Shown one piece after another: positions 11,020 through 20,640 of a stretch of DNA of 64,000 nt. Both the position numbers and the translations under genes were made by a program. The stretch covers positions 496,001 to 560,000 of the forward strand of contig RSEE01000035.1 of NCBI GenBank assembly GCA_003971905.1, read 5' to 3'. This stretch comes from Moniliella sp. 'wahieum'. Taxonomy: Eukaryota; Basidiomycota; Moniliellomycetes; Moniliellales; Moniliellaceae. The notes below the pieces were generated by a model. The model ran no database searches. It saw only the letters and a program-made list of their open reading frames with translations, and was not told where the DNA came from. Positions within the stretch are counted from its first letter, which is position 1. Every line of letters begins with the position of its first letter.

Positions 11020-12575
11020 TCAAGGCACCCACAGCTTGACCGACAAATCCACCGATCCTGTCGCCACCACATTCACCGTCCTCCTCGTGTCAGACGAGCC
11101 ATTGGCCGCCGCTCCGTTCCGCCCATCGGCAGGCACATCGGGTGCCGCCCCCTCCACTTTGGCCCGACCCCAGGCGACCGTAGTAATAAAATGGGAGTGG
11201 GCTTCCAGTGTGCGGGTAACTCGGCGGCCTGACGCCAAATCCCATACCTTCATCGTCTTATCATCCGACACCGAGATGAGGAACTTGCCATTGGGGGCAA
11301 ATACCAACCCCCGGACCCAATTGTCATGTCCTTGAAGCGTCTTGAGACAAACACCGCTTCGGGTGTCCCAGATCTTGATCGTCTTGTCCCGGCTGCCTGT
11401 GGCAGCGAAGAGACCGGGTTGTCGTTCCTTTGTCTGCAGGTCAGAGTTAGTCACTGGTTACTGCTCAGGGGGCTAAGGGAGAGAAGACGTACCACTGGCA
11501 TACCCGCCAGCTCACATAGGGCTGGATACGCAGTCACGGGGGCAAATACTGCCACCTCGACCACGTGCTCGTGTCCGCGGAGCTCATTTTTGGTATCTCC
11601 TGTAGTTGGATCCCACGTACGGGCGGTCTGGTCGTTGGAAGCGCTGATGAGCATTCTTCCATCTTCCGAGGGACTCAACCAGCGCACCCATTCCGAGTGA
11701 CCAGTTAAGGTGCGCGTGCAGAATCCACTGGCCACCTCCCACACTCGGATTGTCCGATCCCGACTGGCGCTGGCCAAGTAGGTGTCACCGGGGAGAAACT
11801 TGACGCTGGAGATGCTATGGTCATGACCATAAAGCGTCTTGACTGTCTTCCACTCGTTGTTGGTATCCCAAAGGCGAATGGTAAGGTCAGAGGAGCAAGA
11901 TGCTGGAAGATCAAATCAACTGTCAGTCCTTCCCGTTCATAGAATAGAGCAGCCAGCAGGAGAGAGAACGGGCTACTGACCCAAAAAGTTGCCCTTGGAG
12001 TCAAAGTCCACATCTTGGACGGGTTTGGTGTGGCCCTTGAGCGTACGCTCAAACTCGCCCGTCTCCCAGTCCCACACTTTGATCGTCGCATCTTCCGAAG
12101 CCGAGACAAGGAGAGAAAATACGGGGTGAAACGTGACGCGGGTCACGGGGCTGCGGTGCGAGGAGAGCGAATAGCGGGCGGGCATACGGGGCGTCCAGTC
12201 GGCCTGAGACGCCGAGCGGCGGGTACCAGCCGGGGTCGAAGCAATCTCTTGCATCAACGCTGCGTTCTTGGCCTCCAACTCCATAATCTTCTTTTGCAGC
12301 CTAATCACGCTCGTCCACTTCTTCTCCAGTAGACCAGCATACTTGGCTTTGGAGTCAACAACAAAGTCGTCTTGCTCCGTCTCCATGGCCAATGCCTGGA
12401 ATGAAGCAGTAAGACCATTGGTCTGAAAGTAATCCAGAATGGAGTGGTTCCTGTTCAAGAGAGAGTAACGCGGGAAGGAAGTCAATACGCAGGCACGATT
12501 TGCAGTTTTGCGAGTGAAGCTGCGGCAGACGTACAGCTCTTCCTTCTGACGTTGGGATAGTAGTGAGCGTGACAT
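11020..12575 (-). CDS. PAC1: PAC1/LIS1 nuclear-migration protein (LisH + coiled coil + WD40)
   Basis: Cytoplasmic dynein regulator acting with NudE at microtubule plus ends; positions nuclei in fungi. Start ATG at 12575 gives [14 protein letters not shown]. Exon 2 continues [20 protein letters not shown] (LisH), then a coiled coil ([20 protein letters not shown]) and seven WD repeats, for example [31 protein letters not shown] and [20 protein letters not shown], ending [11 protein letters not shown]. Three introns: 12451-12534 (GTACGT...CAG), 11903-11980 (GTCAGT...CAG) and 11434-11492 (GTACGT...CAG). All keep frame, giving about 440 residues, the normal length. The frame is clean, unlike several neighbours. 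Confidence 0.95.
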
Positions 12576-13064
12576 GGTGGGTGGGCACGAAAACGATCGT
12601 TGCGAGGCGGGAAGGGGGGCGAGTCAAGGAGAGAAAACAAGCGCCAGAAAGCAGCCAGAGGAAGTGGGGACGCTGGGCTGGCAACAAACACAGGAGGAGC
12701 AAGGGCGGCCAAGGCAACGCAAGCAGCACACACACAGTCCACGACAGGTCCAATCCAGCGCGCGCGGATGGGGCAAGGGGGAGGGCGAGAGGAGGGATAA
12801 GCGCAAGCGCAAGCTCGAGCACAAACGCACGCACACGGGTAAGCACAAGCACACGGGCCAAGAGCAGAGGCGGGCTCAGACAGCCTTTGGCCAGCAGCAG
12901 CAGATGGTGGGAGAATGCCCAGCCGTCGTCTCGCACTCACAACGGGGCCCGCGCACCGGTGGCAGGGGCTGGGCCCAACCCTAGCAGCCCACAGCGGTGC
13001 TGTGGCTATTGGTCACGTGCCTCCCTCCGACATGCCACGTAGGCAGTCGTGACTCCGGGCAACC
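12576..13064. promoter_or_regulatory. Upstream region of PAC1
   Basis: About 490 bp upstream of the PAC1 start. The minus strand is C/T-rich with CA/CG-rich alternation (about 12725-12870), as in a fungal 5' leader. A TCACGTGCC word lies at about 13013. No TATA box is evident. Confidence 0.35.
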
Positions 13065-13862
13065 CTAGCGCGTGCGCAGGGCATGGTGCGTGATATGTGA
13101 TCGGTGATCATCGATCAAGGTGATCCCTGGGGCCTGGGCGGACGTTGGAGGATAACACCACAAAAATGCTCTCATGCTCCCGACGTGGTTCGCTGCTCTT
13201 GTTGCTCCCTCTTGCATGTCCATCGCCACCACCACCAGTCGCAAGCACCAATATATTTCAGCACACCGACGCATGTTCCAGCTCCCCTCACTGCGCACGT
13301 TTGGGCACTTCGAGCGATGGGGCTCTGTGGCATCTCTAAGTTGGTTTATCATCAGCTGAGTACACTCATGCAATCGCATATATAGTTTTCGAAGGCAAGC
13401 CATCGAACCCGGGCCTCTCCACTTTTCACGTGGCTGCGTTAAACAGACGTCAGGTATCCATTCAAGCATAGAAGGCTTGCCCCGAGCGCCCAGTCTAATA
13501 CATGCACCTGTCTTCAGCAAGAAATGACGAGATGGCGTCTCATGATGTCTTGGGCTTGAGACCACATTGAATGTCTGTTCGAAAGCCCCACTATAGATCT
13601 TCATCAATCGTCCTGGCCTGAGATTTTCATCCGTATCTTGCCCACTCTCTTTGAACTCGTTGGTAGACGATAGTCTCCCCCATGCCACTGCCATACCGAG
13701 GTTCGACTTGAGGGTCACACAACGGCCACAATCAATCCATATGCAGAGGAGGAGTGACCAATTCTGTTGCTGGGACAAATACCAGGCCTCACAGGGCCCA
13801 GTTCTCCCGTCAATGCAATACACAGAACCAAGGACAGTACCGCTTGTAACGTGCAATGCCAT
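13065..13862 (-). CDS. Hypothetical 265-residue ORF, function unknown
   Basis: An uninterrupted ORF from ATG 13862 to a stop at 13065. Composition is mixed with several Cys, His and Trp (for example IWIDCGRCVTLKSNLG, CLRKLYMRLHECTQL, AEIYWCLRLVVVAMDM), not the Pro/Ser/Arg bias of shadow frames. No family is recognised and no introns are needed. It begins 77 bp from the solo LTR, so it may be a remnant of a mobile or orphan gene, or chance. A GGCAAGCC/GGCTTGCC inverted repeat lies inside it at 13393-13480. Confidence 0.25.
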   Translation of the reverse strand: MALHVTSGTVLGSVYCIDGRTGPCEAWYLSQQQNWSLLLCIWIDCGRCVTLKSNLGMAVAWGRLSSTNEFKESGQDTDENLRPGRLMKIYSGAFEQTFNVVSSPRHHETPSRHFLLKTGACIRLGARGKPSMLEWIPDVCLTQPREKWRGPGSMACLRKLYMRLHECTQLMINQLRDATEPHRSKCPNVRSEGSWNMRRCAEIYWCLRLVVVAMDMQEGATRAANHVGSMRAFLWCYPPTSAQAPGITLIDDHRSHITHHALRTR

Positions 13863-13933
13863 CAGCCTGCTTCAGCACGACAAAAACAAACAAGTTCATC
13901 GTATATTAACCATCACCTCCGTACGTCTCCGTG

Positions 13934-13938
13934 GTCGG
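13934..13938. repeat. Target-site duplication GTCGG, left copy
   Basis: GTCGG directly precedes the LTR and recurs directly after it at 14796-14800. A 5-bp duplication is typical of LTR-retrotransposon integrases. Confidence 0.85.
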
Positions 13939-14795
13939 TGTCACGGGCGGGCGCCGCCAGGGGCCCGCCCTGGGGGTTTTGGGGTACAATCCCTTAGGAG
14001 ACGGTAGGTCGACTCACGGTAGTTTCGGGCTTAGGCTGGTTGGTGCGTCCGAGCGGAGCTAGGGACGAGGAGAGGCCTTTGGTGGGGCGGCTGCACGTGT
14101 GGCAAGGCTGCGTCTGCACCGGCTTGGGCCGTAGTAACGTGTCTGAAGCCTCCGGGACTTAGGGACGGGAGGAGGCAGCGGCGGACAAACACTGCCTTGA
14201 CTGTGACTGGGAATCGCCGCGACCAAAGGAGGGCTCGCGCGATTGGACTGACGAAGGGCTGGAGGACGAGGTCGGAGGAGAAGTCGGACGCTAACAAGAG
14301 GAGCTGCCTGTACTGGATCAATTGGCTGGAAACGGGCAGGAGTCGGACAGGATAGGCGGGAGGGTAGACGAGGGGGTTGAGACGAGAAGGACGAGAAGGA
14401 CGAGAATGGAAGGTGGGGGAAAAGATCCCCATCAACCAGGGGTACAGGCAGGATCAAAAGGGAAACGGATACAAGAGGGGGTGTAGAAAGGAAGACACGT
14501 CAAAAGCGGAGTTGGTCGCCGCAGGCGCGACCGAGAAAGGAAAAGGAAACGGGGACGAGGCGGCAGACGCCGCCACGGCATTGGAAGCTCGGTGGCCTTA
14601 TTTAGGCCGGCCGACGTGGACTTGGGCGGGAGGCGACTGTTGTCGCGCTGAGCATGGCCCTTCGGCCACGATACTTAATTTAGCCAACCATCATCACACT
14701 CGGTTGGCCTGCGGAGCACGCTCTACTGGGCATGTGCGGAGCAGGCGGGCCTTAGCTTCGGTCGGACCATCTCGTGTCCGCCGCAGCCCGTGACA
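13939..14795 (-). mobile_element. Solo LTR of a retrotransposon, 857 bp
   Basis: The element begins TGTCACGGGC and ends GCCCGTGACA, a perfect 10-bp terminal inverted repeat with TG...CA ends. It is flanked by GTCGG on both sides. The minus strand is probably its sense: it has a TATA-like TAAATAA in GGCCTAAATAAGGCC (about 14596-14610), then a long C/T-rich segment, as in U3-R-U5, and it matches the LTR end at 1-433 read in plus orientation. No internal gag-pol region lies next to it, so it is a solo LTR left by recombination between two LTRs. ORFs inside it are not host genes. Confidence 0.9.
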
Positions 14796-14800
14796 GTCGG
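14796..14800. repeat. Target-site duplication GTCGG, right copy
   Basis: Matches 13934-13938 exactly and abuts the LTR end. Confidence 0.85.
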
Positions 14801-17671
14801 GCCCGAAGACCCAGAGGATTTACATTCTGTACTCAATAATGAGCTTCCCTCAGTCTGATACAGTGGTACTCCTGGGGAATATTAGCTTGCACCCGAAGTG
14901 TACTTCCCCATCCCACGGTCACAGGTGCACACCTTGGTTACGTCCGTGTGGCTTTGGTATACCCCTTCAGCAGTAATGGTATACGACGACCCCTGGTACA
15001 GGCCGGCGTGACTGGAACGGAAATGGCAAGAAGGGAAAGATATGTCCTCAGGTGCGTGGACGACGCGTAGAGCCGCCCTTCCATGCCAGCATCTGAGGTG
15101 TATGCAGACGAAGGTACCGTCAGGCTTGTTTGGCGCCCACGTTACTATGCAAGGTATGGGGGCATTTGGTTGTGAGCACCTCACTCCGAATTGGATACCT
15201 TTTCCCAGCCACAATCATCACTCCTCCCTCTCCTGAGGCTACCGGCAAAGGTCCTGTAGAGGAAGCCAAACCACATCCACACTCTTTGGCCCTGCTGAAC
15301 ATAGTCTCTTGTCTGACTGTGATGAGTTTGTGAGCATTACAACCCCCTCGCGCATGCAAAGAAAACGTAAAGTATAGCACATGGGGGGGTTCACATTTTG
15401 GGCAAGGTTCCAGATGGAAAAGCAGCCAAGAGGCCTTCCATTTATCGATAACCCGGCGCTCTCCATCTTATGGCATGTCACGCACGGAATGCGCTCTAAG
15501 AGACTGTGCCCCGCCTTGCGGCCACCTGAACCTCTAGGTGACGAACCAGTAAGCCACATTTTCCTGTCACTGACGATGCAACGGCGTCCTACGCCCCACT
15601 GAATATGATAGAATGTTAGCCTATATACTGTTGCATGCTTCTGGAACGGAGGATAGCCTGGACGATGGAACGGTGAAACAGCGTCAGAGCGGGGAAAGGG
15701 GTCTATGGAACGGTGAACATGGGGGGAAATATACCCGTGGACCGTCGCCATCCGCACGAGGATGGGCTGGGGCAAAGCCCCAACAGACCGAGTCCAGTAG
15801 ACCCGGTGGTACCCTCTTACCCAATGATATGGGCCTCTGACGGTCATCAGATTGCGCGCCGTCTCATTTGTGAGGGTACGCGCCGAAAGAATCCCTATGT
15901 ATCTAATAGGCAAAACCCGCACGTACGGAAGAGAACCAACTGATGAGAGAAACAAAAACTCACGAAGATTCCATAGTAGTTCCTGTCAACTGTCAAAGTA
16001 TGCACAACTTGCACGTTCTTTCCTCCTTTCACCAGTATTCGCGCGTCTTGCCCTATGTCCTTAAGTTTTCATAACATTTTTGCGTCTGTCAGTGTCTGTT
16101 GACTTTGTGGTCGATATACTACGGTGTAGCGCTCTTGTATCTTTGTTTGGGGGGGAATGTTGATGTCAACGTTGCCAACACTGTCAATTAATATTAATGT
16201 ACTTAAAACCCTTCACATTCACGTGTCGCAGGCGAAGTTCCACCAGAGAAGACTGTGAACTCTAAATCATGACGGCTCCTACACCAGAGCTTGATTGATG
16301 ACATTTGAGTCATTTTCGTTTGTGTCCTGGTCATTTCCCCTGGGATGAGCATTAACGCTTTTAACTGAGTACAACACAACTCTAGACTATACTTCTGCCT
16401 CGCCAGGCTCTATGTTCTGATCTTTTGTTTCTTCTCCACACGAGCGACTTCTCCACTGTGGAGCTTCTCGTCGCCCTCTTGCCTTGTTTGTCCTCGACTG
16501 TGACATGCGACAGCGCATCAGCGCCTCCTAGAGAGGCTTTATGGGAATATCTCAAAAATGTATGCATCAATACCCCTGGTGATCAGGTGGCCTGACGTTT
16601 TGCCTTTTCAAGTGCCTCCGTACTTGGCCACTGCACCACAAGCTGTCACAATAATGCGCGGGTAGCAGAAGACGATGAGATGTCGATTATATGTCGATGA
16701 TATGTCGATGATATGTCGATGATGTCGATTATTATGCCGATTACGAGTATATTATGTCGATGATACAGATGATGTGTTAATGATTGAGGTCATGCTCCCC
16801 GTGAGCTGCATGGACAATCTCTAGAGAGACTTCCCAAAAGCTTCAAGACGGGAGATCAAAGCCACAGAGAGAGAGGGGTCTCAATTCAGATCATTCAGAC
16901 AGGATACTGGGGTCTCGAGGGCGGCTGAGTGCTCAGGCTGAGCATTATGCAGTTGGCTGAGTGCTGTGAGTCTCAGTCCTTAGGAGTCCTTATTAGCCCC
17001 TCGGGCCTCAGACTGGCTCGCTGAGCGCGAGGCGCACCGAGTTTTTCCAGTTGTAGTAACCCTTTTGAAGGCGGAGAGGTGTGGAGCAAGTGGACTGTGC
17101 GGGGTGTTGCCCAACGGGGGTGGGCCTCCAACGGCACGAGGGGTATGTACTTTAGGTGGCTGACAATGCCAGGCTGACGACAGTGGCGCCGGCCTCTGTG
17201 CTGAGGCGCTGAGGGCCTGCTGTGCTGATGCGCGGCGGCACTGCGGCACTGAGGCCTGCCTGCGACGGATGGCTTGGGCCGCGCACAAAGATCGAAACAC
17301 AGAATGTGTTTTGGCCGTCGTCTTATTTGTTGTCAGCATCAGCATCCGACGCGCAATAGCCTCCGTAGCCCATCCTGCTTCCCGTCCGCGCTCAGCGTAG
17401 GCATTGCCGTGCGTGCGGCGCACCCCGACACGCAGAGATGCAGTGGGTACTGAGCACGGAGCATTGCGCGACTCTCTTCCACTCTCGCTGACTCCGCCTC
17501 GGTATCTTCTGTTTCTGTTAATTACCTTTTTGGCCCACATCTAGCCCCTTCCCCGTCTCCGTCTCCTCCTTCGCTCCTCCCTCCTACACTCTCCGCCTCC
17601 TCCCACCCACAGGAGTCGGCACTAAAGAGAACGGGCAACCACATACCTGCTTCTCTGACCTCCCCCACATC
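14801..17671. other. Intergenic region with minisatellite, no supported gene
   Basis: About 2.9 kb. The part from about 15900 to 16900 is visibly A+T-richer than the genes around it. A minisatellite lies at 16680-16765 (own entry). A CTCAGGCTGAGC-type palindrome cluster occurs at 16920-16980 and 17200-17250. The 150 bp before 17672 are C/T-rich, a likely 5' leader of the following gene. ORFs such as 15239-15955 (minus) have no recognisable features. Confidence 0.45.
16680..16765. repeat. Minisatellite, 11-bp unit ATGTCGATGAT
   Basis: About four consecutive units of ATGTCGATGAT or ATGTCGATTAT are followed by degenerate pieces (GATGTCGATT, ATGCCGATTACG, ATGTCGATGATAC). Confidence 0.85.
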
Positions 17672-19066
17672 ATGCACGACCCTCCCACCAACCCCAGCTC
17701 TGTTACCCAGCGCTCTTCCCCGTCCGATGGACAGGACGGCCGCTTCTTCGATGCCCAAGCGTCGCTTTCCAACCCCCAAGTCTCCGAACAGGGAGAGCGG
17801 ATTCGCCCGCTGGATACCGACACATACGCCGACGCTGACGATGGCACTTTGATTGGTTCGGCCAAGACGAGTCAGGTGGGCAAGGGCCCCCGTCCCTCGG
17901 GCGTGAGCAACGCCTCCACAGCTCGAAAGCCTGTGCCGGACTACTCGTTGGGGCACCAACTCTCTCCCCAGTCTGAAGAAGAGGGATGTTCAGAACAAGA
18001 ATCCTCTCAGCCAGGCACCCAAGGCATCCAGTCTGGACTTCACGATGTGGAGAAGGGGACAACCCCCCTTGAGTTCCAACAGGACCAGCCTCGTCGTGGA
18101 GTGCCTCGGCGCCCGATCGAATATGGCCTAAGCCAGCGCCACCTTGCTTGGGGTGCCCCTTTCCCCGACAGTGGCTGCGTTGCTCCCGCCAAGCCTTCTT
18201 GGTGGGACATGTGGCGCATCCCGGGGCCTTTGAGCTTTAGCACGCGCCAGGGATGGTATGTGTTGGTCTTTCACGTCTTCGCCGCCATCATCATTTCCGC
18301 CGCGGCCAACTTTGGCATCGCTTGCGCCATGTACCGTAAGCACTCGGACAATAACGTGACCATGTGGGAGCTCAAGCACAACACTGTTGCCGGCGACACG
18401 GCTGTCACCATCCTGATCCAGGGTACGGTGACCTTTGCCATTACGTCGACCATGGTGCAACACGATCTCACCACTGGTCTCATTGCTCCGTTGCGCCGTC
18501 CTTGGCCGTATTTGTTGCATCTTCCCTCGACACCCCAGCGACATGGCACAAGTGTGCTGGGAACACGTTTGCCCTCTCAAATACCCGAAGGAGCCGAATT
18601 GCCCATGGGCCCCCTAGTCACGCCCGAATCGTCTTCGACCAAGACGTTTTTCCTATGGTTTGTCCGCTTCCTGTTTTGTGGAACGGAGCGTAACGACCTT
18701 CTTGCACCTTCCATTGGGTGGGGCCAACGGTGTGAGCGGCTGATCTGGACGCTGCTGCAAGGCCTTGGGCTTTCGGCTTTGGTTTTCTGGGCCCCGTTTT
18801 GGGGTATCTCCCTGTGCATTATTGCGCCGATTTGGACGCATCACCAGATGGCCCATACTTGGATTGCACCGGCCATCAAGTGCACCTATGGTGGCATCCT
18901 GGCCCTCGTCATCAACCCTTTCTTTTGTCTCGTTGCCATGGGCGCCGAGTCGAACGTTAAGCGGGCATACCCCGAGTTGCAGCTCTGGAAGGAAGATGGG
19001 CTGAACCCGATCAATGCGCTGACCATCCGCAAGGAGCCCGAGGCCAGTGCTGATGCTGAAGAGTAG
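17672..19066 (+). CDS. Fungal DUF2456-family membrane protein
   Basis: A 464-residue single-exon protein. Residues 1 to about 190 are polar and Ser/Gln/Pro-rich, probably cytoplasmic and disordered. The rest carries hydrophobic segments: HVFAAIIISAAANFGIACAM (about 205-225), TAVTILIQGTVTFAITSTMV (about 243-263), LIWTLLQGLGLSALVFWAPF (about 353-373) and YGGILALVINPFFCLVAMGA (about 410-430). The block ANFGIACAMYRK...ELKHNTVAGDTAVTIL resembles the DUF2456 signature as I recall it from other fungi. No biochemical function is known for the family. The frame is clean. The 3' end, including the stop codon, is tandemly duplicated downstream. Convergent with the DUF202-like gene. Confidence 0.85.
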   Translation: MHDPPTNPSSVTQRSSPSDGQDGRFFDAQASLSNPQVSEQGERIRPLDTDTYADADDGTLIGSAKTSQVGKGPRPSGVSNASTARKPVPDYSLGHQLSPQSEEEGCSEQESSQPGTQGIQSGLHDVEKGTTPLEFQQDQPRRGVPRRPIEYGLSQRHLAWGAPFPDSGCVAPAKPSWWDMWRIPGPLSFSTRQGWYVLVFHVFAAIIISAAANFGIACAMYRKHSDNNVTMWELKHNTVAGDTAVTILIQGTVTFAITSTMVQHDLTTGLIAPLRRPWPYLLHLPSTPQRHGTSVLGTRLPSQIPEGAELPMGPLVTPESSSTKTFFLWFVRFLFCGTERNDLLAPSIGWGQRCERLIWTLLQGLGLSALVFWAPFWGISLCIIAPIWTHHQMAHTWIAPAIKCTYGGILALVINPFFCLVAMGAESNVKRAYPELQLWKEDGLNPINALTIRKEPEASADAEE

Positions 19067-19260
19067 GCATCTTGATATCCCCCCCTTCCCCTCCTTTCCC
19101 TCTCTGTTGAGATCATCACCATCACCTTGACCTCTTCCTCCACATGTCCTATACACGTGCTAAAGAGTAGGTCTTGATATCCCCCCTTTCCCCTCCTTTT
19201 CTTCCTTCTGAGATCATCACCATCGCCTTTTGGCCTCTTCCTCCACATGTCCTATACACA
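19058..19260 (+). repeat. Tandem duplication of the DUF2456 gene 3' end (104-bp period)
   Basis: GAAGAGTAGGCATCTTGATAT at the stop codon recurs as AAAGAGTAGGTCTTGATAT from 19162. The following C/T-rich tract, GAGATCATCACCATC and CTCTTCCTCCACATGTCC are shared by both copies. The repeat therefore spans the last codons, the stop and about 95 bp of 3' flank, as in the bZIP gene. Confidence 0.9.
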
Positions 19261-19398
19261 TATTCACACATGATGCCCCTTGATCGACTACCATACCCTT
19301 GGGTCCTAGTTTGGAGGGGATTCTTATGCCAGCATCTAGCGCACCCCCACCTCTTGTCTACCACGCGAGGGTTTCTGCAGTACATACAATACAGTGCT

Positions 19399-20640
19399 TT
19401 AGGCCATGCGCAACACAAGAATGAAGATGGCAACTTGGGTTGCCAATGTTCCCAACGCAACCCACGCCACCACATTGCCCGCGGTCTTGAAGTGGGACAC
19501 CCCGTGCAGCGCAGGCTGGACCGAATCCCAGGCCAATGCCCGAGCCCGAATTCTGGCCCGGTCCCAACGCAATTGGCGTTGGTAGCGGCGGAATTGCTGC
19601 CGCTCCAGTTCGGCCTGAGAGGGTGGTGCACCAACCTCGGTTGATGGCCCTGCCTCCATCGACGGGGGGAAGAAGGAGAAAGCGGAGGCTGAGCCGTGTT
19701 CTGCGAACGGACGTAGCTGCTCCGATGTCCGGAGTACCAAGGTGCTGTTCACCAATTGGACCGGCAAGTGCAAAACATCTTGAAGGCTGAACCTGCGTCG
19801 GGGGTCGGGTGGATGCAGGAGGGGGTCCGAGAGTTGATTGGCTTCGCTTGCGCGGCGTGGCACGATAGGTCTTGCTCTCTCTTCCTGTCCTGGTAAAAGC
19901 TCAGTTGGACCGCCATCTCGCCCCTCATCATTGGTCCCTTGTTCTTCTTCCTGTTCCTGTTCCAGTTCCTCGGCCTGCTGCTCGCGCTCGCTGTGATTCC
20001 AGGACCGAGGCAAGGCATGGTCCAGCACCGCATGCAACTGGTCAGCCATTGGCTCCCACCACGGCGTCGGTGCGTCGGAACGCGCCATGCGATACACATT
20101 TTCCCGGCCCAGATTCGACCGGTACCATGCTGCGATCGCAAGAAAGACAGCGAGCGCAACGGATGCCACGCCAATATAGTAGAACGAGTGTTGGAACAGT
20201 TTGAGCACCAGCAACGCGTACGAAAGTTCCGCCAGGGCCGAACGCTTGTACGCGCCATCAAACGTACGCTGGTACGCCATCAAGTCCAGCAACACTGCCG
20301 AGCGGTCGGACGCAGCAGCAGTCTCTTGCTTCGATGGAAGCGCAAGCGATTCTCGTCCATGCGGGGTAGCGCTCGAGCTGGGATCGCCGCGCCGCTGGTG
20401 TACCGCAGGCGGGTGCCGAGCGCCCCAGTCGGATGGGGGAAGCGGAGGCCCACCTAGCAAGTGTGGAACGGGAACCCACTGGGGCGGACCAGCAGCCTCG
20501 GCATGGATGTCGGCGGTGGAGCGACGAGAAGGCGGGATGGGGCGTGACGCGGTGGGATCAGTCTCGGGCGGATCAGGCACACTTGGGACACAAGGTGCCT
20601 TGGAGCCGGTCGCTTTTGCGGAGGGCAAGGGTGCGGACAT
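19399..20640 (-). CDS. DUF202-like membrane protein (fungal)
   Basis: A single-exon protein of about 413 residues. An upstream GTG extends the frame, but the first ATG is at 20640 (MSAPLPSAKATG). The N-terminal 130 residues are Pro/Ser-rich. The core LLDLMAYQRTFDGAYKRSAL followed by LSYALLVLKLFQHSFYYIGVASVALAVFLAI has the Arg-Thr-Phe motif and paired hydrophobic segments of fungal DUF202 proteins (compare YidH-type RTFLAW). A Glu-rich stretch (EELEQEQEEEQ) follows. A final membrane segment, VAWVALGTLATQVAIFILVL, lies at the C-terminus. Function unknown. Convergent with the DUF2456 gene, about 330 bp between stops. Confidence 0.75.
   Translation of the reverse strand: MSAPLPSAKATGSKAPCVPSVPDPPETDPTASRPIPPSRRSTADIHAEAAGPPQWVPVPHLLGGPPLPPSDWGARHPPAVHQRRGDPSSSATPHGRESLALPSKQETAAASDRSAVLLDLMAYQRTFDGAYKRSALAELSYALLVLKLFQHSFYYIGVASVALAVFLAIAAWYRSNLGRENVYRMARSDAPTPWWEPMADQLHAVLDHALPRSWNHSEREQQAEELEQEQEEEQGTNDEGRDGGPTELLPGQEERARPIVPRRASEANQLSDPLLHPPDPRRRFSLQDVLHLPVQLVNSTLVLRTSEQLRPFAEHGSASAFSFFPPSMEAGPSTEVGAPPSQAELERQQFRRYQRQLRWDRARIRARALAWDSVQPALHGVSHFKTAGNVVAWVALGTLATQVAIFILVLRMA

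Noticed and set aside
13393..13480. tRNA-like element on the minus strand: 7-8 bp GGCAAGCC/GGCTTGCC stem, GGGTTCGAT (B-box-like), a CTG-TTTAACG-CAG hairpin and a CCAC...GTGG variable-arm-like hairpin
   Set aside because: The T-arm cannot pair: the base after the TTCGATG loop is G, not C, and the next four do not complement. There is also no convincing A box or D-arm. At best a decayed tRNA-derived sequence; a covariance-model search (tRNAscan-SE) would decide.
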